From positions 124,001-188,000 of the forward strand of contig NZ_JAPNTZ010000020.1 in assembly GCF_026626335.1 (NCBI RefSeq): 64,000 nt of DNA, read 5' to 3'. This document shows, one piece after another, positions 56,293 through 64,000 of the stretch. The translations under genes were made by a program, and so were the position numbers. The stretch's first letter is position 1. Every line of letters starts with the position of its first letter. A model generated the notes under the pieces. The model was not told the DNA's origin, searched no databases, and saw only the letters and a list, made by a program, of their open reading frames with translations. The stretch is from Paractinoplanes pyxinae (GTDB lineage Bacteria > Actinomycetota > Actinomycetes > Mycobacteriales > Micromonosporaceae).

Positions 56293-58101
56293 TCAGCGGT
56301 AGTGACCCCCGGGCAGGAACTGGGCCGGGCGCAGGGCGCGGCTCGTGATCCGCACGTCGCCGATCCAGCCGTAGAAGCCCTGCCCGTACTTCAGGTCGAA
56401 CGACGTGGCGCCGATCGTGAAGGGCAGGCCGAGCGTGGCGATGCCCTGCGCGGGCTGGGTGGGGTTACGCGCGATCTTGGAGCCGTTGATGTAGACGATC
56501 GAGCGCTTGCCGTCGTTGACGACCGCTAGGTGCTGCCAGACGCCGGTCGGCATGGCGTGGCTCCACGAGGTCGGGTTGTGGTCGCCGACCTCGGAGTAGA
56601 GCACGTACTGCAGGAACCGCTCACCCGAGACGTTGAGGCTGCAGGTGGGCTCGAGGTCCGACCAGCCGCTGTGCTTGCCCGCGTCGCCGGCCCGGCCCTC
56701 CCAGCTCAGAATGCCCATCCAGGCGTGGTCGCCCTCGAACGGCTCGGGCAGCTTGATGAACGCCTCGATGGTGTAGCCGCCGAGGAACTTGGCCGTCGTG
56801 ATCGGGGCGCCGGCCGCGGTCTGCAGAATCGCGCCGCGGTCGGGGCCCTTGCCGCCGTCGAACTTCAGGCTGGCGTGGGCGGGCGCGCCGACGTGGTGCT
56901 CCTGGCTGAGGGTGAGCGTCTGGTCGGTGCTGTTCGCGAGACGCCGTACGGTCAAGTGGTTGCCCTTACCGCTCAGGTCCTTGACCGTGGCGCCGTCGGC
57001 CACCGACTGGCCCGCCGCGTCGAACCGCCAGTAGGCGGCGGTGTGCCGGTCGACCACCTGGGCGGCCGGACGCGGACCGGGCTTGGCCGGCGGGAAGCGC
57101 GCGTCGAAGTCGAACTCCAGGCTGAACCGGTCGACGTCGCTGGTCAGCTCGATCGTCTCGGCCTCGAGCGGAGTGCGCTTGGAGGGGTCGCGGGCCAGGA
57201 ACCAGGGCGCGAAGGTCTCGACGTCGATGCGGTTGCGCACCAGGTCGAAGCGGTAGAGCCGGATCATGCCGGCGCCGCCGTAGTACCTGTCCTGGTAGTT
57301 GGTGATGTGCACGTGGACGTCGTGGCCGGCGTCGTTCTTCAGCACGGTGCGGCCGGGCGGCCAGTAGTGCCCGTTCAGCGTCAGGAAGATCTGGTCGTTG
57401 CCCTTGACGAGCTTGTCCCACATCCGCTGACCGTTGCCCGAGAGGTACGCCTGACCGGCGTCGTCCGCGTACGCGAGGTCGTGCGTCGTGACGATCGTCG
57501 GCGTCTTGGCGTGCTGGTTGATCAGGCCCTGCGCCCACTCGATGCCGCTGTCCGAGATGCGCCAGTCGAGGGCCAGAATCAGCCACTTCCGGCCGGCCGC
57601 CTCGATCAGGTGGGCGCTGTTGTAGCCGTCCTTCGAGGCGCCCAGGAAGGTCTTGGACTTGCTCTGCCGCTGAGGACCGAATTGCGACAGGTACGCGCTG
57701 GGGCCGCGCTGGTCGTCCTTCGAACCGTCGATGTCGTGGTTGCCGGCCAGCACGCTGTACGGCAGCTTGCCGTCGATCTTCGTGAAGGTCTGGCCGGCCA
57801 GCACGATCTCTGGCTCGGTGCCGTGCTCGGTGACGTCGCCCAGGTGGGTCAGGAAGGCGATGTTGTCCTCGGCGCGCTGCTCCAGCAGGTAGCCGAAGGT
57901 CTCACGCAGGGGCGCCGGGTCGGCGCTGTCGGCGTCGAACAGGTACTGGGTGTCGGGCAGGACAGCGATCGCGAAGCGCGGGCTGTCGTCGTCGAACCGG
58001 CCGCCCGAGGCCTGAGCGGGCGCCACACCGGCGGCGGCGGTCGTGACGAGTGTTGCGGCGGGCGCGGCGACGGCGGCCCTCAGAAGATTCCTTCGTTCCA
58101 C
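56293..58101 (-). CDS. Secreted metallophosphoesterase with LamG-like domain
   Basis: A 602-aa exported protein. The N-terminus (VERRNLLRAAVAAPAATLV) has a Tat-like signal with cleavage near AQA. Calcineurin-like motifs: LPDTQY, THLGDVTEHG and VLAGNHDID, then a late TTHDL and LNGHY. The C-terminal 240 residues are a concanavalin-like (LamG) domain. Start is GTG; a TTG three codons upstream is possible. Probably a secreted phosphodiesterase or phosphatase. Confidence 0.87.
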   Translation of the reverse strand: MERRNLLRAAVAAPAATLVTTAAAGVAPAQASGGRFDDDSPRFAIAVLPDTQYLFDADSADPAPLRETFGYLLEQRAEDNIAFLTHLGDVTEHGTEPEIVLAGQTFTKIDGKLPYSVLAGNHDIDGSKDDQRGPSAYLSQFGPQRQSKSKTFLGASKDGYNSAHLIEAAGRKWLILALDWRISDSGIEWAQGLINQHAKTPTIVTTHDLAYADDAGQAYLSGNGQRMWDKLVKGNDQIFLTLNGHYWPPGRTVLKNDAGHDVHVHITNYQDRYYGGAGMIRLYRFDLVRNRIDVETFAPWFLARDPSKRTPLEAETIELTSDVDRFSLEFDFDARFPPAKPGPRPAAQVVDRHTAAYWRFDAAGQSVADGATVKDLSGKGNHLTVRRLANSTDQTLTLSQEHHVGAPAHASLKFDGGKGPDRGAILQTAAGAPITTAKFLGGYTIEAFIKLPEPFEGDHAWMGILSWEGRAGDAGKHSGWSDLEPTCSLNVSGERFLQYVLYSEVGDHNPTSWSHAMPTGVWQHLAVVNDGKRSIVYINGSKIARNPTQPAQGIATLGLPFTIGATSFDLKYGQGFYGWIGDVRITSRALRPAQFLPGGHYR

Positions 58102-58176
58102 GCAGCTCAATATCTCGGCCGCAGCGCAACATCAGGCGGCGTCGATGCAAAGCTTGCGTGATCTTCCGGGGCTCGC

Positions 58177-58749
58177 TTAGCCGCAGGGGGAATTCCAGAC
58201 GTCGATGGCGGTGCGGCCGTGGTCGAAGCCGAGGATCGACAGCGTAGCGGTGCCCAGCTTGAGCCGCCCGCCGCCTTCGGCCGGCATCCCGACCCAGCGC
58301 GCCCCGACCACCCGCAGCGCGTGCCCGTGCCCGATCAGCGCCACGTCACCCTGCTCGAGCAGGGGCCGGACCTTTGCCAGTACGCGGTCGATGCGCTCGG
58401 AGATCTGGGCCGGGGTCTCGCCGCCGGGCGCCCCGTCGCGGAACAGCCACCAGTCCGGGTCGGTCTTGTGGATCTCGGCCGAGGTGATGCCCTCGTACTC
58501 GCCGTAGTTCCACTCCACCAGGTCGTCGGTCGTCTCGGTGACCTTGAGGCCGGCCAGCTCGGCGGTGCGCAGGGCGCGGTGGCGCGGGCTGGAGATGACG
58601 GCCACGAACTTGCGGTCCTTGACCCGGTCGGCGACGGCTCGCGCCTGGCGCTCGCCCTCCTCGGTCAGGTCGAGATCGGTGTACGAGGTGTGGCGGCCGT
58701 TGGCGCTCCACTCGGTCTGCCCGTGCCGGATCAGCACGATCTCGCCCAT
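58177..58749 (-). CDS. Histidine phosphatase family protein
   Basis: A 190-aa phosphoglycerate-mutase-like phosphatase. RHGQT (Arg8, His9) is the catalytic motif, EWNYGEYEG the conserved middle and GHGHALR the second His. The ATG at 58749 has AAGGAG upstream and gives the family length; the longer frame lacks support. Probable metabolite phosphatase. Substrate not assigned. Confidence 0.9.
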   Translation of the reverse strand: MGEIVLIRHGQTEWSANGRHTSYTDLDLTEEGERQARAVADRVKDRKFVAVISSPRHRALRTAELAGLKVTETTDDLVEWNYGEYEGITSAEIHKTDPDWWLFRDGAPGGETPAQISERIDRVLAKVRPLLEQGDVALIGHGHALRVVGARWVGMPAEGGGRLKLGTATLSILGFDHGRTAIDVWNSPCG

Positions 58750-58805
58750 GGTGACTCCTTCGTCGCTTCGGTTCTTTGTACCCCGGCGCCCGCCGCGGGA
58801 CACGA

Positions 58806-58839
58806 AAATGGCGGCCCCGCGTGTGCGGAGCCGCCATTT
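58806..58839 (-). terminator. Terminator of the flavin reductase/monooxygenase unit
   Basis: AAATGGCGGC (58806-58815) pairs with GCCGCCATTT (58830-58839), with an inner stem. On the minus strand the stem ends in TTTT and starts 4 bases after the stop of the flavin reductase gene. Confidence 0.85.
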
Positions 58840-58843
58840 CCTT

Positions 58844-59452
58844 TTACTTGAGCAGATCTTCGAAATCGACTGTCAGAGCGAACGGGTCGGTCACCGTGGC
58901 GGCCTCGCGGCGGCCGACCTCGGTGGCGAGCTCGGCCGCGGCGCGGGTGATGCGCGACTGCAGGAAGCCCTCGGCCGAGTCGGCGCCCCAGTCGTCGCTG
59001 GCGGCGAAGACCGAGGTGGGAACGACAACGGCCCGCAGGTACGCGAACATCGGGCGCAGGGCGTGCTCGAGCGCCAGCGAGTGGCGGGCCGTCCCGGCCG
59101 TCGCGGCGATCAGCACCGGCTTGTCGACCAGCGCGTCCTTGTCGACGACGTCGAAGAACGACTTGAACAGACCGCTGTAGCTCGCCGTGAAGATCGGCGA
59201 CACGGCGATGACGGCATCGGCGCCGGCCACCGCGTCCAGGGCTTCCTTGAGGGCGCCGGGCGGGAAGCCGGTGAGCATGTGGTTCATGATGTCGTGGGCC
59301 AGGTCCCGCAGCTCGATCGTCGTGACGACGAACTCGATCTCGCGGGCCTCGCCCGCCGCCGCGGTGGCGGCAGCGAGCTGGTCGGCGAGCAGGCGGGTCG
59401 ACGACGGCTGGCTCAGGCCGGCCGAGACGACGACCAGGGTGCGCTGCTTCAT
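58844..59452 (-). CDS. NAD(P)H-dependent FMN reductase (CE1759-like)
   Basis: A 202-aa flavodoxin-like reductase: N-terminal VVVSAGLSQPSSTRLLADQL flavin-phosphate loop, then SPIFTASYSGLFKSFFDVVD, typical of this group. It supplies reduced flavin. It overlaps the LLM monooxygenase by 4 bases (ATGA), so the pair acts as a two-component flavin-dependent monooxygenase. Terminator follows. Confidence 0.9.
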   Translation of the reverse strand: MKQRTLVVVSAGLSQPSSTRLLADQLAAATAAAGEAREIEFVVTTIELRDLAHDIMNHMLTGFPPGALKEALDAVAGADAVIAVSPIFTASYSGLFKSFFDVVDKDALVDKPVLIAATAGTARHSLALEHALRPMFAYLRAVVVPTSVFAASDDWGADSAEGFLQSRITRAAAELATEVGRREAATVTDPFALTVDFEDLLK

Positions 59453-60546
59453 GCGGCTACTTCTTCCTTGGCGGCCAGCTTCTTCGCGAGGAGCGAGGCG
59501 TGGGTGGGCGCGTCCGGCACGTGGGCCGGCTTGAGGGCGGCGAACTCCTTGCGGAGCACGGGCACGACCTCTTCGCCGAGCAGGTCGAGCTGCTCGAGGA
59601 CCGTCTTGAGCGGCAGGCCGGCGTGGTCCATCAGGAACAGCTGGCGCTGGTAGTCGCCCACGTAGTCGCGGAAGCCGAGCGTGCGGTCGATGACCTGCTG
59701 CGGGCTGCCGACGGTGAGCGGCGTCTCGCGGGTGAAGTCCTCGAGCGACGGGCCGTGGCCGTAGACGGGCGCGTTGTCGAAGTACGGGCGGAACTGCTTG
59801 ACCGCGTCCTGGCTGTTCTTGTTGATGAACACCTGGCCGCCGAGGCCGACGATGGCCTGGTCGGGGTCGCCGTGGCCGTAGTGGGCGAAGCGCTGCCGGT
59901 AGAGCTCGACCATCCGCTGGGTGTGCGAGGCCGGCCAGAAGATGTGGTTGGCGAAGAAGCCGTCGCCGTAGAACGCGGCCTGCTCGGCGATCTCGGGGCT
60001 GCGGATCGAGCCGTGCCACACGAATGGCGGCACCTCGTCGAGCGGGCGCGGCGTCGAGGTGAAGGACTGCAGCGGCGTACGGAACTTGCCCTGCCAGTCG
60101 ACGACGTGCTCACGCCACAGCTTGTGCAGCAGCGCGTAGTTCTCGATCGCGAGCGGGATGCCGGCCCGGATGTCTTTGCCGAACCAGGGGTAGACCGGCC
60201 CGGTGTTGCCGCGGCCCATGGTCAGGTCGACGCGGCCGCCGGACAGGTGCTGCAGCATCGCGTAGTCCTCGGCGATCTTCACCGGGTCGTTGGTGGTGAT
60301 CAGCGTGGTGGCCGTGCTGAGCAGCAGCTTGTCGGTCTGCGCGGCGATGTAGGCAAGCGTAGTGGTCGGCGAGGACGAGAAGAACGGCTCGTTGTGGTGC
60401 TCGCCGAGCGCGAAGACGTCGAGGCCGACCTCTTCCGCGTGCTTGGCGATGGTCACGATGTTCTTGATGCGCTCGGCCTCGGACGGCGTGTGCCCGGTGG
60501 TCGGGTCGGTGGTGATGTCGCTGACGCTGAAGATTCCGAACTGCAT
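59449..60546 (-). CDS. LLM class flavin-dependent oxidoreductase
   Basis: A 365-aa luciferase-like TIM barrel starting MQFGIFSVSDITTDPTTG. Family motifs include FALGEHHNEPFF and the late GSPQQVIDRTL. The ATG at 60546 has GGAGAGGGAG upstream; the longer frame lacks support. It uses the FMNH2 made by the coupled reductase. This subfamily (CE1758 type) has unknown substrates. Confidence 0.9.
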   Translation of the reverse strand: MQFGIFSVSDITTDPTTGHTPSEAERIKNIVTIAKHAEEVGLDVFALGEHHNEPFFSSSPTTTLAYIAAQTDKLLLSTATTLITTNDPVKIAEDYAMLQHLSGGRVDLTMGRGNTGPVYPWFGKDIRAGIPLAIENYALLHKLWREHVVDWQGKFRTPLQSFTSTPRPLDEVPPFVWHGSIRSPEIAEQAAFYGDGFFANHIFWPASHTQRMVELYRQRFAHYGHGDPDQAIVGLGGQVFINKNSQDAVKQFRPYFDNAPVYGHGPSLEDFTRETPLTVGSPQQVIDRTLGFRDYVGDYQRQLFLMDHAGLPLKTVLEQLDLLGEEVVPVLRKEFAALKPAHVPDAPTHASLLAKKLAAKEEVAA

Positions 60547-60733
60547 GACCGCTCCCTCTCCGCCGGGACTCGATGCATCCCGTTTACTGACCCGCACAAC
60601 CACCCTGACGGCCGAACTATTTCAAAACTTAAGGAAGTGCGCTGCGGCGCGGGTCACATCTCCACCCACATGTGCGTTGCGTGAGGTTCTGGTCATCGGC
60701 TGTGATTGCTGCAACGGACTCTGGGGAGTACAC

Positions 60734-61705
60734 GTGCAGATCCTGATCAAAATCATGGTCACGAGCATCGCGGGTGGCCTGACCTACTTCCTCACCAACG
60801 CGACCGACCAGCCGGAAATCTGGCAGCTGACGATATCGATCTTCGTGGCCGGGGTCGTGGTGATCGTCCAGTTCCTCATCGAGTCGTCCGAGCAGTCACG
60901 AAAACTGGTGCGAGCCATCGGCGACGACGGCTCGAGGGACGCCCAGAGCCTGGCCGAGAAGATCCAGGGCATCAGCGAGGCAGCCACGCACCTGGCTCGG
61001 GTCGAGCGCCTCCTCGGCCGCGACAGCGTCGTCCGCCTGGTCGAGTCGGTCGGGCGGATGGATCCCAAGGAGGAGTTCCTGCTGCGGTTCGCGCACCGTC
61101 AGCTGGACGGGCTCACGACACTGGTCGAGGGCCTGCGCTCCGGACGGGCCGACCACGAGGGCGAGAACCCCGATTGGCTGCTCGACCTCACCGACGCCGC
61201 GACGATCAGCATCGACGCGACGAGCATGACCTCGTTCGATACCACGCACAATTTCGTGGATGAGGGCGACTTCTGGTCGAGCGAACTGGGACTGCGGTAT
61301 CTCGACCGGCAGCGGCAGGCGATCGAGCGCAACGTGCGTATTCGCCGACTCTTTCTGCTCACCGACGACGCCACCGATGCCGTACGGCTGAAGCGCCTGC
61401 TGGAACCGCACCGGAAGATCGATGTGGAGATCAAGGTGCTGCGGCACGACGACGTGCCCTTCCTCTATCGGAAGGATCTTGAGGACTTCATCCTCTTCGA
61501 TCAGAAGGTAAGCTACGAACTTCAGACAGCAAGGGTGCTGCGGAGCGACGTGACCCCCTCGATCAACAATGTCGCTCTGGTGTCCAATCCCATCCTTACG
61601 GAAAAGCGTAAGAAGCGATTCGAGGATCTGTGGGCCGCCGCCCACGATCCCGAGGTCGTGGCTTCGGATGCTGATCACGTTGACTCGCCCCCGGTGGCGC
61701 GCTAG
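60734..61705 (+). CDS. Membrane-anchored protein with PLD-like or sensor domain
   Basis: A 323-aa protein: two membrane spans (about 4-20 and 31-49), a helical linker, then a cytoplasmic domain. That domain carries WSSELGLRYLDRQRQAIERN and RIRRLFLLTDDATDAVRLKR, a pattern that recalls PLD-like MIT_C-type modules. No HKD catalytic motif is present. GTG start after GGGGAG. It is followed after 33 bases by a methyltransferase gene. Function is unknown. Confidence 0.65.
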   Translation: MQILIKIMVTSIAGGLTYFLTNATDQPEIWQLTISIFVAGVVVIVQFLIESSEQSRKLVRAIGDDGSRDAQSLAEKIQGISEAATHLARVERLLGRDSVVRLVESVGRMDPKEEFLLRFAHRQLDGLTTLVEGLRSGRADHEGENPDWLLDLTDAATISIDATSMTSFDTTHNFVDEGDFWSSELGLRYLDRQRQAIERNVRIRRLFLLTDDATDAVRLKRLLEPHRKIDVEIKVLRHDDVPFLYRKDLEDFILFDQKVSYELQTARVLRSDVTPSINNVALVSNPILTEKRKKRFEDLWAAAHDPEVVASDADHVDSPPVAR

Positions 61706-61738
61706 CGATCCGAAGGGCGATTCGACGGAGGAGGCCCC

Positions 61739-62509
61739 GTGAGCTATCCGCGTTCCATGATGTCACCGGTCAATGTGGCCGAACGCTCAGGGAACGGCGA
61801 GGTCGACTGGGACGCCTTCAATTCGGCTGCCTACTTCAGTCACAACTACGGCGAGCTGCGGGCGGACGACACCGCCATCATCGAGATCGTCGCCGACTTC
61901 TTCGACGGCAATCCACCCCCGTCGGACATGGGCCGGGCCATCGATGTCGGTTCGGGCGCGAATCTCTATCCGGCGATGGTCATGCTGCCGTACGCCTCCC
62001 AGGTCACCCTGGTCGAGCGGTCGTTCACCAACCGTGAGTGGCTGGCGGCCGAACTGGGTCTGCCACACCGGTCCTGGCAGCTGTTCTGGAAGGTCATCTC
62101 GGCCGGCCGGTCGGCCTACGCCCCGATCAAGGAGCCGATGGAGACCCTGCACGGGCGGGTCCGGGTCGAACGCGGCAACGTCTTCAGTCTGGCGCCGGAG
62201 AGGTACGACGTCGGCACCATGTTCTTCGTGGCGGAATCGATCACCACCCGGACCGACGAGTTCGAGCGGGCCACCCGGCTGTTCGTCAACGCGCTCCGGC
62301 GCAACGCGCCCTTCGCAGCCGCTTTCATGCGCCACTCGTTCGGTTACGACGTGGCCGGAAAGCACTTTCCCGCCTGCTCGATCAATGAGGACGACGTCAG
62401 CCGCGCCCTCGCACCGGTGGCGCGCAACGTGATGATCGAACGCGTGACGAGCGAGGGTCTGCGCCCGGGTTACGACGGCATGATCGTGGCCACGGGCCGC
62501 CGGAAATGA
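61739..62509 (+). CDS. SCO2525-type SAM-dependent methyltransferase
   Basis: A 256-aa class I methyltransferase. VDWDAFNSAAYFSHNYGELR and AIDVGSGANLYPAMVMLPYA (SAM motif I) match the SCO2525/NNMT-PNMT-TEMT-like group. The GTG start follows GGAGGAGG. In Streptomyces the family sits with SCO2521-2524; here those are absent, and a membrane protein and a DAAO-type oxidase flank it. Substrate unknown. Confidence 0.85.
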   Translation: MSYPRSMMSPVNVAERSGNGEVDWDAFNSAAYFSHNYGELRADDTAIIEIVADFFDGNPPPSDMGRAIDVGSGANLYPAMVMLPYASQVTLVERSFTNREWLAAELGLPHRSWQLFWKVISAGRSAYAPIKEPMETLHGRVRVERGNVFSLAPERYDVGTMFFVAESITTRTDEFERATRLFVNALRRNAPFAAAFMRHSFGYDVAGKHFPACSINEDDVSRALAPVARNVMIERVTSEGLRPGYDGMIVATGRRK

Positions 62510-62570
62510 CACGCGCGGCCGGAGGGAAAGCGTCCGAGGCGCGGGTGCGCACGACGGCTACGCTCAGAAA

Positions 62571-63611
62571 ATGGTCTCCACGCGAGCGGATGTACTGGTC
62601 GTCGGCGCCGGCGTCATCGGCCTGACCACGGCCCTCCGGCTGGCCCGGCGCGGCCTCGACGTGATGATCTGGACTTCCCGCGAGACGACGGAGACCTGCT
62701 CGTTCGCGGCGGGGGCCATCTTCGATCCGTACATGGCCGAGCACAGGCAGCGCGACGAGTGGGCCGCGGCCACCCGGCGCGAATTCGAACGGTTGCACGA
62801 CGAGGGTCACGCCTGGGCTCGACAACTCCACGGCGTCGAAGCGTCGCGTGTCCCGGCGTCGGCGCCGGCCTGGGCGCTCGACCTTCCTGACTATCGCGAA
62901 TGCGGCCTCGGTGAACTGCCGCCCGGGTTCGTCTCCGGGTGGCGATACCGGTCGCTGCTCATCGAGATGCCGCCGTACCTCGCGTGGCTCGGTCACCAGC
63001 TCCGCGACCACGGCGTCGACACGAGGATACGGACGGTGGAATCGCTGAGGGCCGGATTCGCCGAGGCGGACATCGTGGTGAACTGCACCGGCATCGGCGC
63101 GCACCGCCTGGACCCGGGCGAGACGCAGATGCAGCCGATCCGAGGGCAGCTCGTCGTGCTGCCCAACCCGGGGATCGGCGAATTCTTCGTCGAGCATGTG
63201 CCCGACCCGTACCTCGGCGAGACCACCTATGTGCTCCCTCAGGGTGATCGCCTGCTGCTCGGCGGCAGCGCCGAGAAGGGGGTCTCGGCCGGGCAGCCGG
63301 ATCCCGAAGTCAGCCGCCGGATCCTCGAACGCTGCCGCGCGGTGCTGCCGCAGCTCGCCGGCATCAGGCCGATCGGCGAACGGGTCGGCATCCGGCCGCA
63401 CCGCGCGACGGTCCGGCTGGAGCACGAGGACTTCGGCGATCACCACGTCGTGCACAACTACGGGCATGGCGGCTCGGGCGTCAGCCTCTCGTGGGGCTGC
63501 GCCGACGCGGTGGCCGAGATCGTGGCCGACATCATCGAGAAGTCGCGGCCGGCCGCACTAGGTGACGACGTCCGGGCCGATGCGACGGCACCGGCCCGGA
63601 CGCTCATGTGA
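62571..63611 (+). CDS. FAD-dependent oxidoreductase of the D-amino-acid oxidase family
   Basis: A 346-aa flavoprotein: dinucleotide motif GAGVIGLTTALRLARRG, the GERVGIRPHRATVRLE segment with the carboxylate-binding Arg, and the C-terminal HNYGHGGSGVSLSWG FAD motif, all typical of DAAO. It would oxidise a D-amino acid to the oxo acid with hydrogen peroxide. Lies 61 bases after the methyltransferase gene; the two may be cotranscribed. Confidence 0.9.
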   Translation: MVSTRADVLVVGAGVIGLTTALRLARRGLDVMIWTSRETTETCSFAAGAIFDPYMAEHRQRDEWAAATRREFERLHDEGHAWARQLHGVEASRVPASAPAWALDLPDYRECGLGELPPGFVSGWRYRSLLIEMPPYLAWLGHQLRDHGVDTRIRTVESLRAGFAEADIVVNCTGIGAHRLDPGETQMQPIRGQLVVLPNPGIGEFFVEHVPDPYLGETTYVLPQGDRLLLGGSAEKGVSAGQPDPEVSRRILERCRAVLPQLAGIRPIGERVGIRPHRATVRLEHEDFGDHHVVHNYGHGGSGVSLSWGCADAVAEIVADIIEKSRPAALGDDVRADATAPARTLM

Positions 63612-64000
63612 TCAGCGGCCCTGCAGGCGCTTCACGTTGTCGCCGAAGGTCCAGGCCTTCGAGCCGTCCCAGTTGATCGACCAGGTCATCAGGCCCTTGA
63701 TGCCGGGGACGCTGTTGTAGGCCTGGGTGACCAGCGCGGGCGTCATGTAGCCGCCGCCGGCGCCCGGCTGCGCCGGGAGGCCCGGCACCTGCTTGTCGTA
63801 CGGGATGCGGATCGTGGTGCCCTGGATCGTCAGGCCGTTGTTCAGGCACTGGGTCTGGACGGTGAAGCCCTGGACCGTGCCGGCGCCGTACGAGTCACCG
63901 CTGCAGCCGTACATCGAGCCGTTGTAGTACTGCATGTTGAGCCACCACAGGCGGCCGTTGTCCAGGTACTTCTTGATGATCGGCAGGTACGAGCCCCAGA
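63612..64000 (-). CDS. GH18 chitinase, 5' truncated by window edge
   Basis: The last 129 codons of a secreted-type GH18 chitinase. WLNMQYYNGSMYG and GLMTWSINWDGSKAW are the strands and conserved Trp of the barrel's end. The protein stops TGA at 63612, beside the DAAO stop. Signal peptide and catalytic DxxDxDxE lie beyond the window. Confidence 0.88.
   Translation of the reverse strand, partial: WGSYLPIIKKYLDNGRLWWLNMQYYNGSMYGCSGDSYGAGTVQGFTVQTQCLNNGLTIQGTTIRIPYDKQVPGLPAQPGAGGGYMTPALVTQAYNSVPGIKGLMTWSINWDGSKAWTFGDNVKRLQGR

Overview
The window is high-GC DNA (about 70% by eye) with many GTG starts, tight ATGA/GTGA gene overlaps, and families typical of Actinobacteria: an ultrashort-type ileS T-box, GPP34, DUF3662+FHA, CU044_5270 and a SCO2525-type methyltransferase. 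A soil actinomycete of the Micromonosporaceae (Actinoplanes-like) is the best guess. This is inferred from gene content, because no rRNA is present. No tRNA, rRNA, CRISPR array, transposase or phage block was recognised.

Layout. 1-4.2 kb: the end of a GH3 hydrolase and ileS with its T-box leader. 4.2-7.5 kb: a LacI regulator divergent from a MocA-type dehydrogenase and a TIM-barrel isomerase. 7.5-10.5 kb: two hypothetical genes, two tandem-repeat tracts, and an ArsR/SRPBCC/P-loop kinase operon. 10.5-22.3 kb: an 11-gene minus-strand inositol catabolism and uptake operon (iolC, Cgl0159-type aldolase, iolB, iolD, iolA, iolE-like, ABC binding protein, permease, ATPase, iolG, iolI/H-like). A divergent GntR regulator sits at its head. 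23-28.6 kb: a lower-GC orphan gene, a TetR regulator with a CocE-type hydrolase, and a Ser/Thr kinase. 28.6-33.4 kb: GNAT, APC permease and GPP34, then TerC behind a long structured leader. 33.5-39.6 kb: a large LuxR/LAL regulator, a 52-aa lipoprotein with a poly-Asp tail, an M15-like protein, a secreted lipase and a Cys-rich GIY-YIG-like protein. 39.6-48.4 kb: a seven-gene MacB-type exporter/two-component operon (two adaptors) with a divergent Cys-repeat lipoprotein. 48.5-60.5 kb: LacI/GH3, FHA, ECF sigma factor with a membrane partner, MFS, metallophosphoesterase, histidine phosphatase, and a flavin reductase/monooxygenase pair. 60.7-64 kb: a membrane protein, a methyltransferase and a DAAO-type oxidase, then the end of a GH18 chitinase.

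How it works together. The iol block encodes import of an inositol-type sugar, oxidation (IolG), dehydration (IolE), ring opening (IolD), isomerisation (IolB), phosphorylation (IolC), aldol cleavage (Cgl0159 type) and semialdehyde oxidation (IolA). The adjacent GntR protein and the palindrome between the promoters probably control it. Several other local regulators face palindromes that overlap promoters (LacI at 5.2 kb, ArsR at 9.1 kb, TetR at 24.8 kb, LacI at 50.1 kb), so the window is rich in self-contained regulator-target modules.
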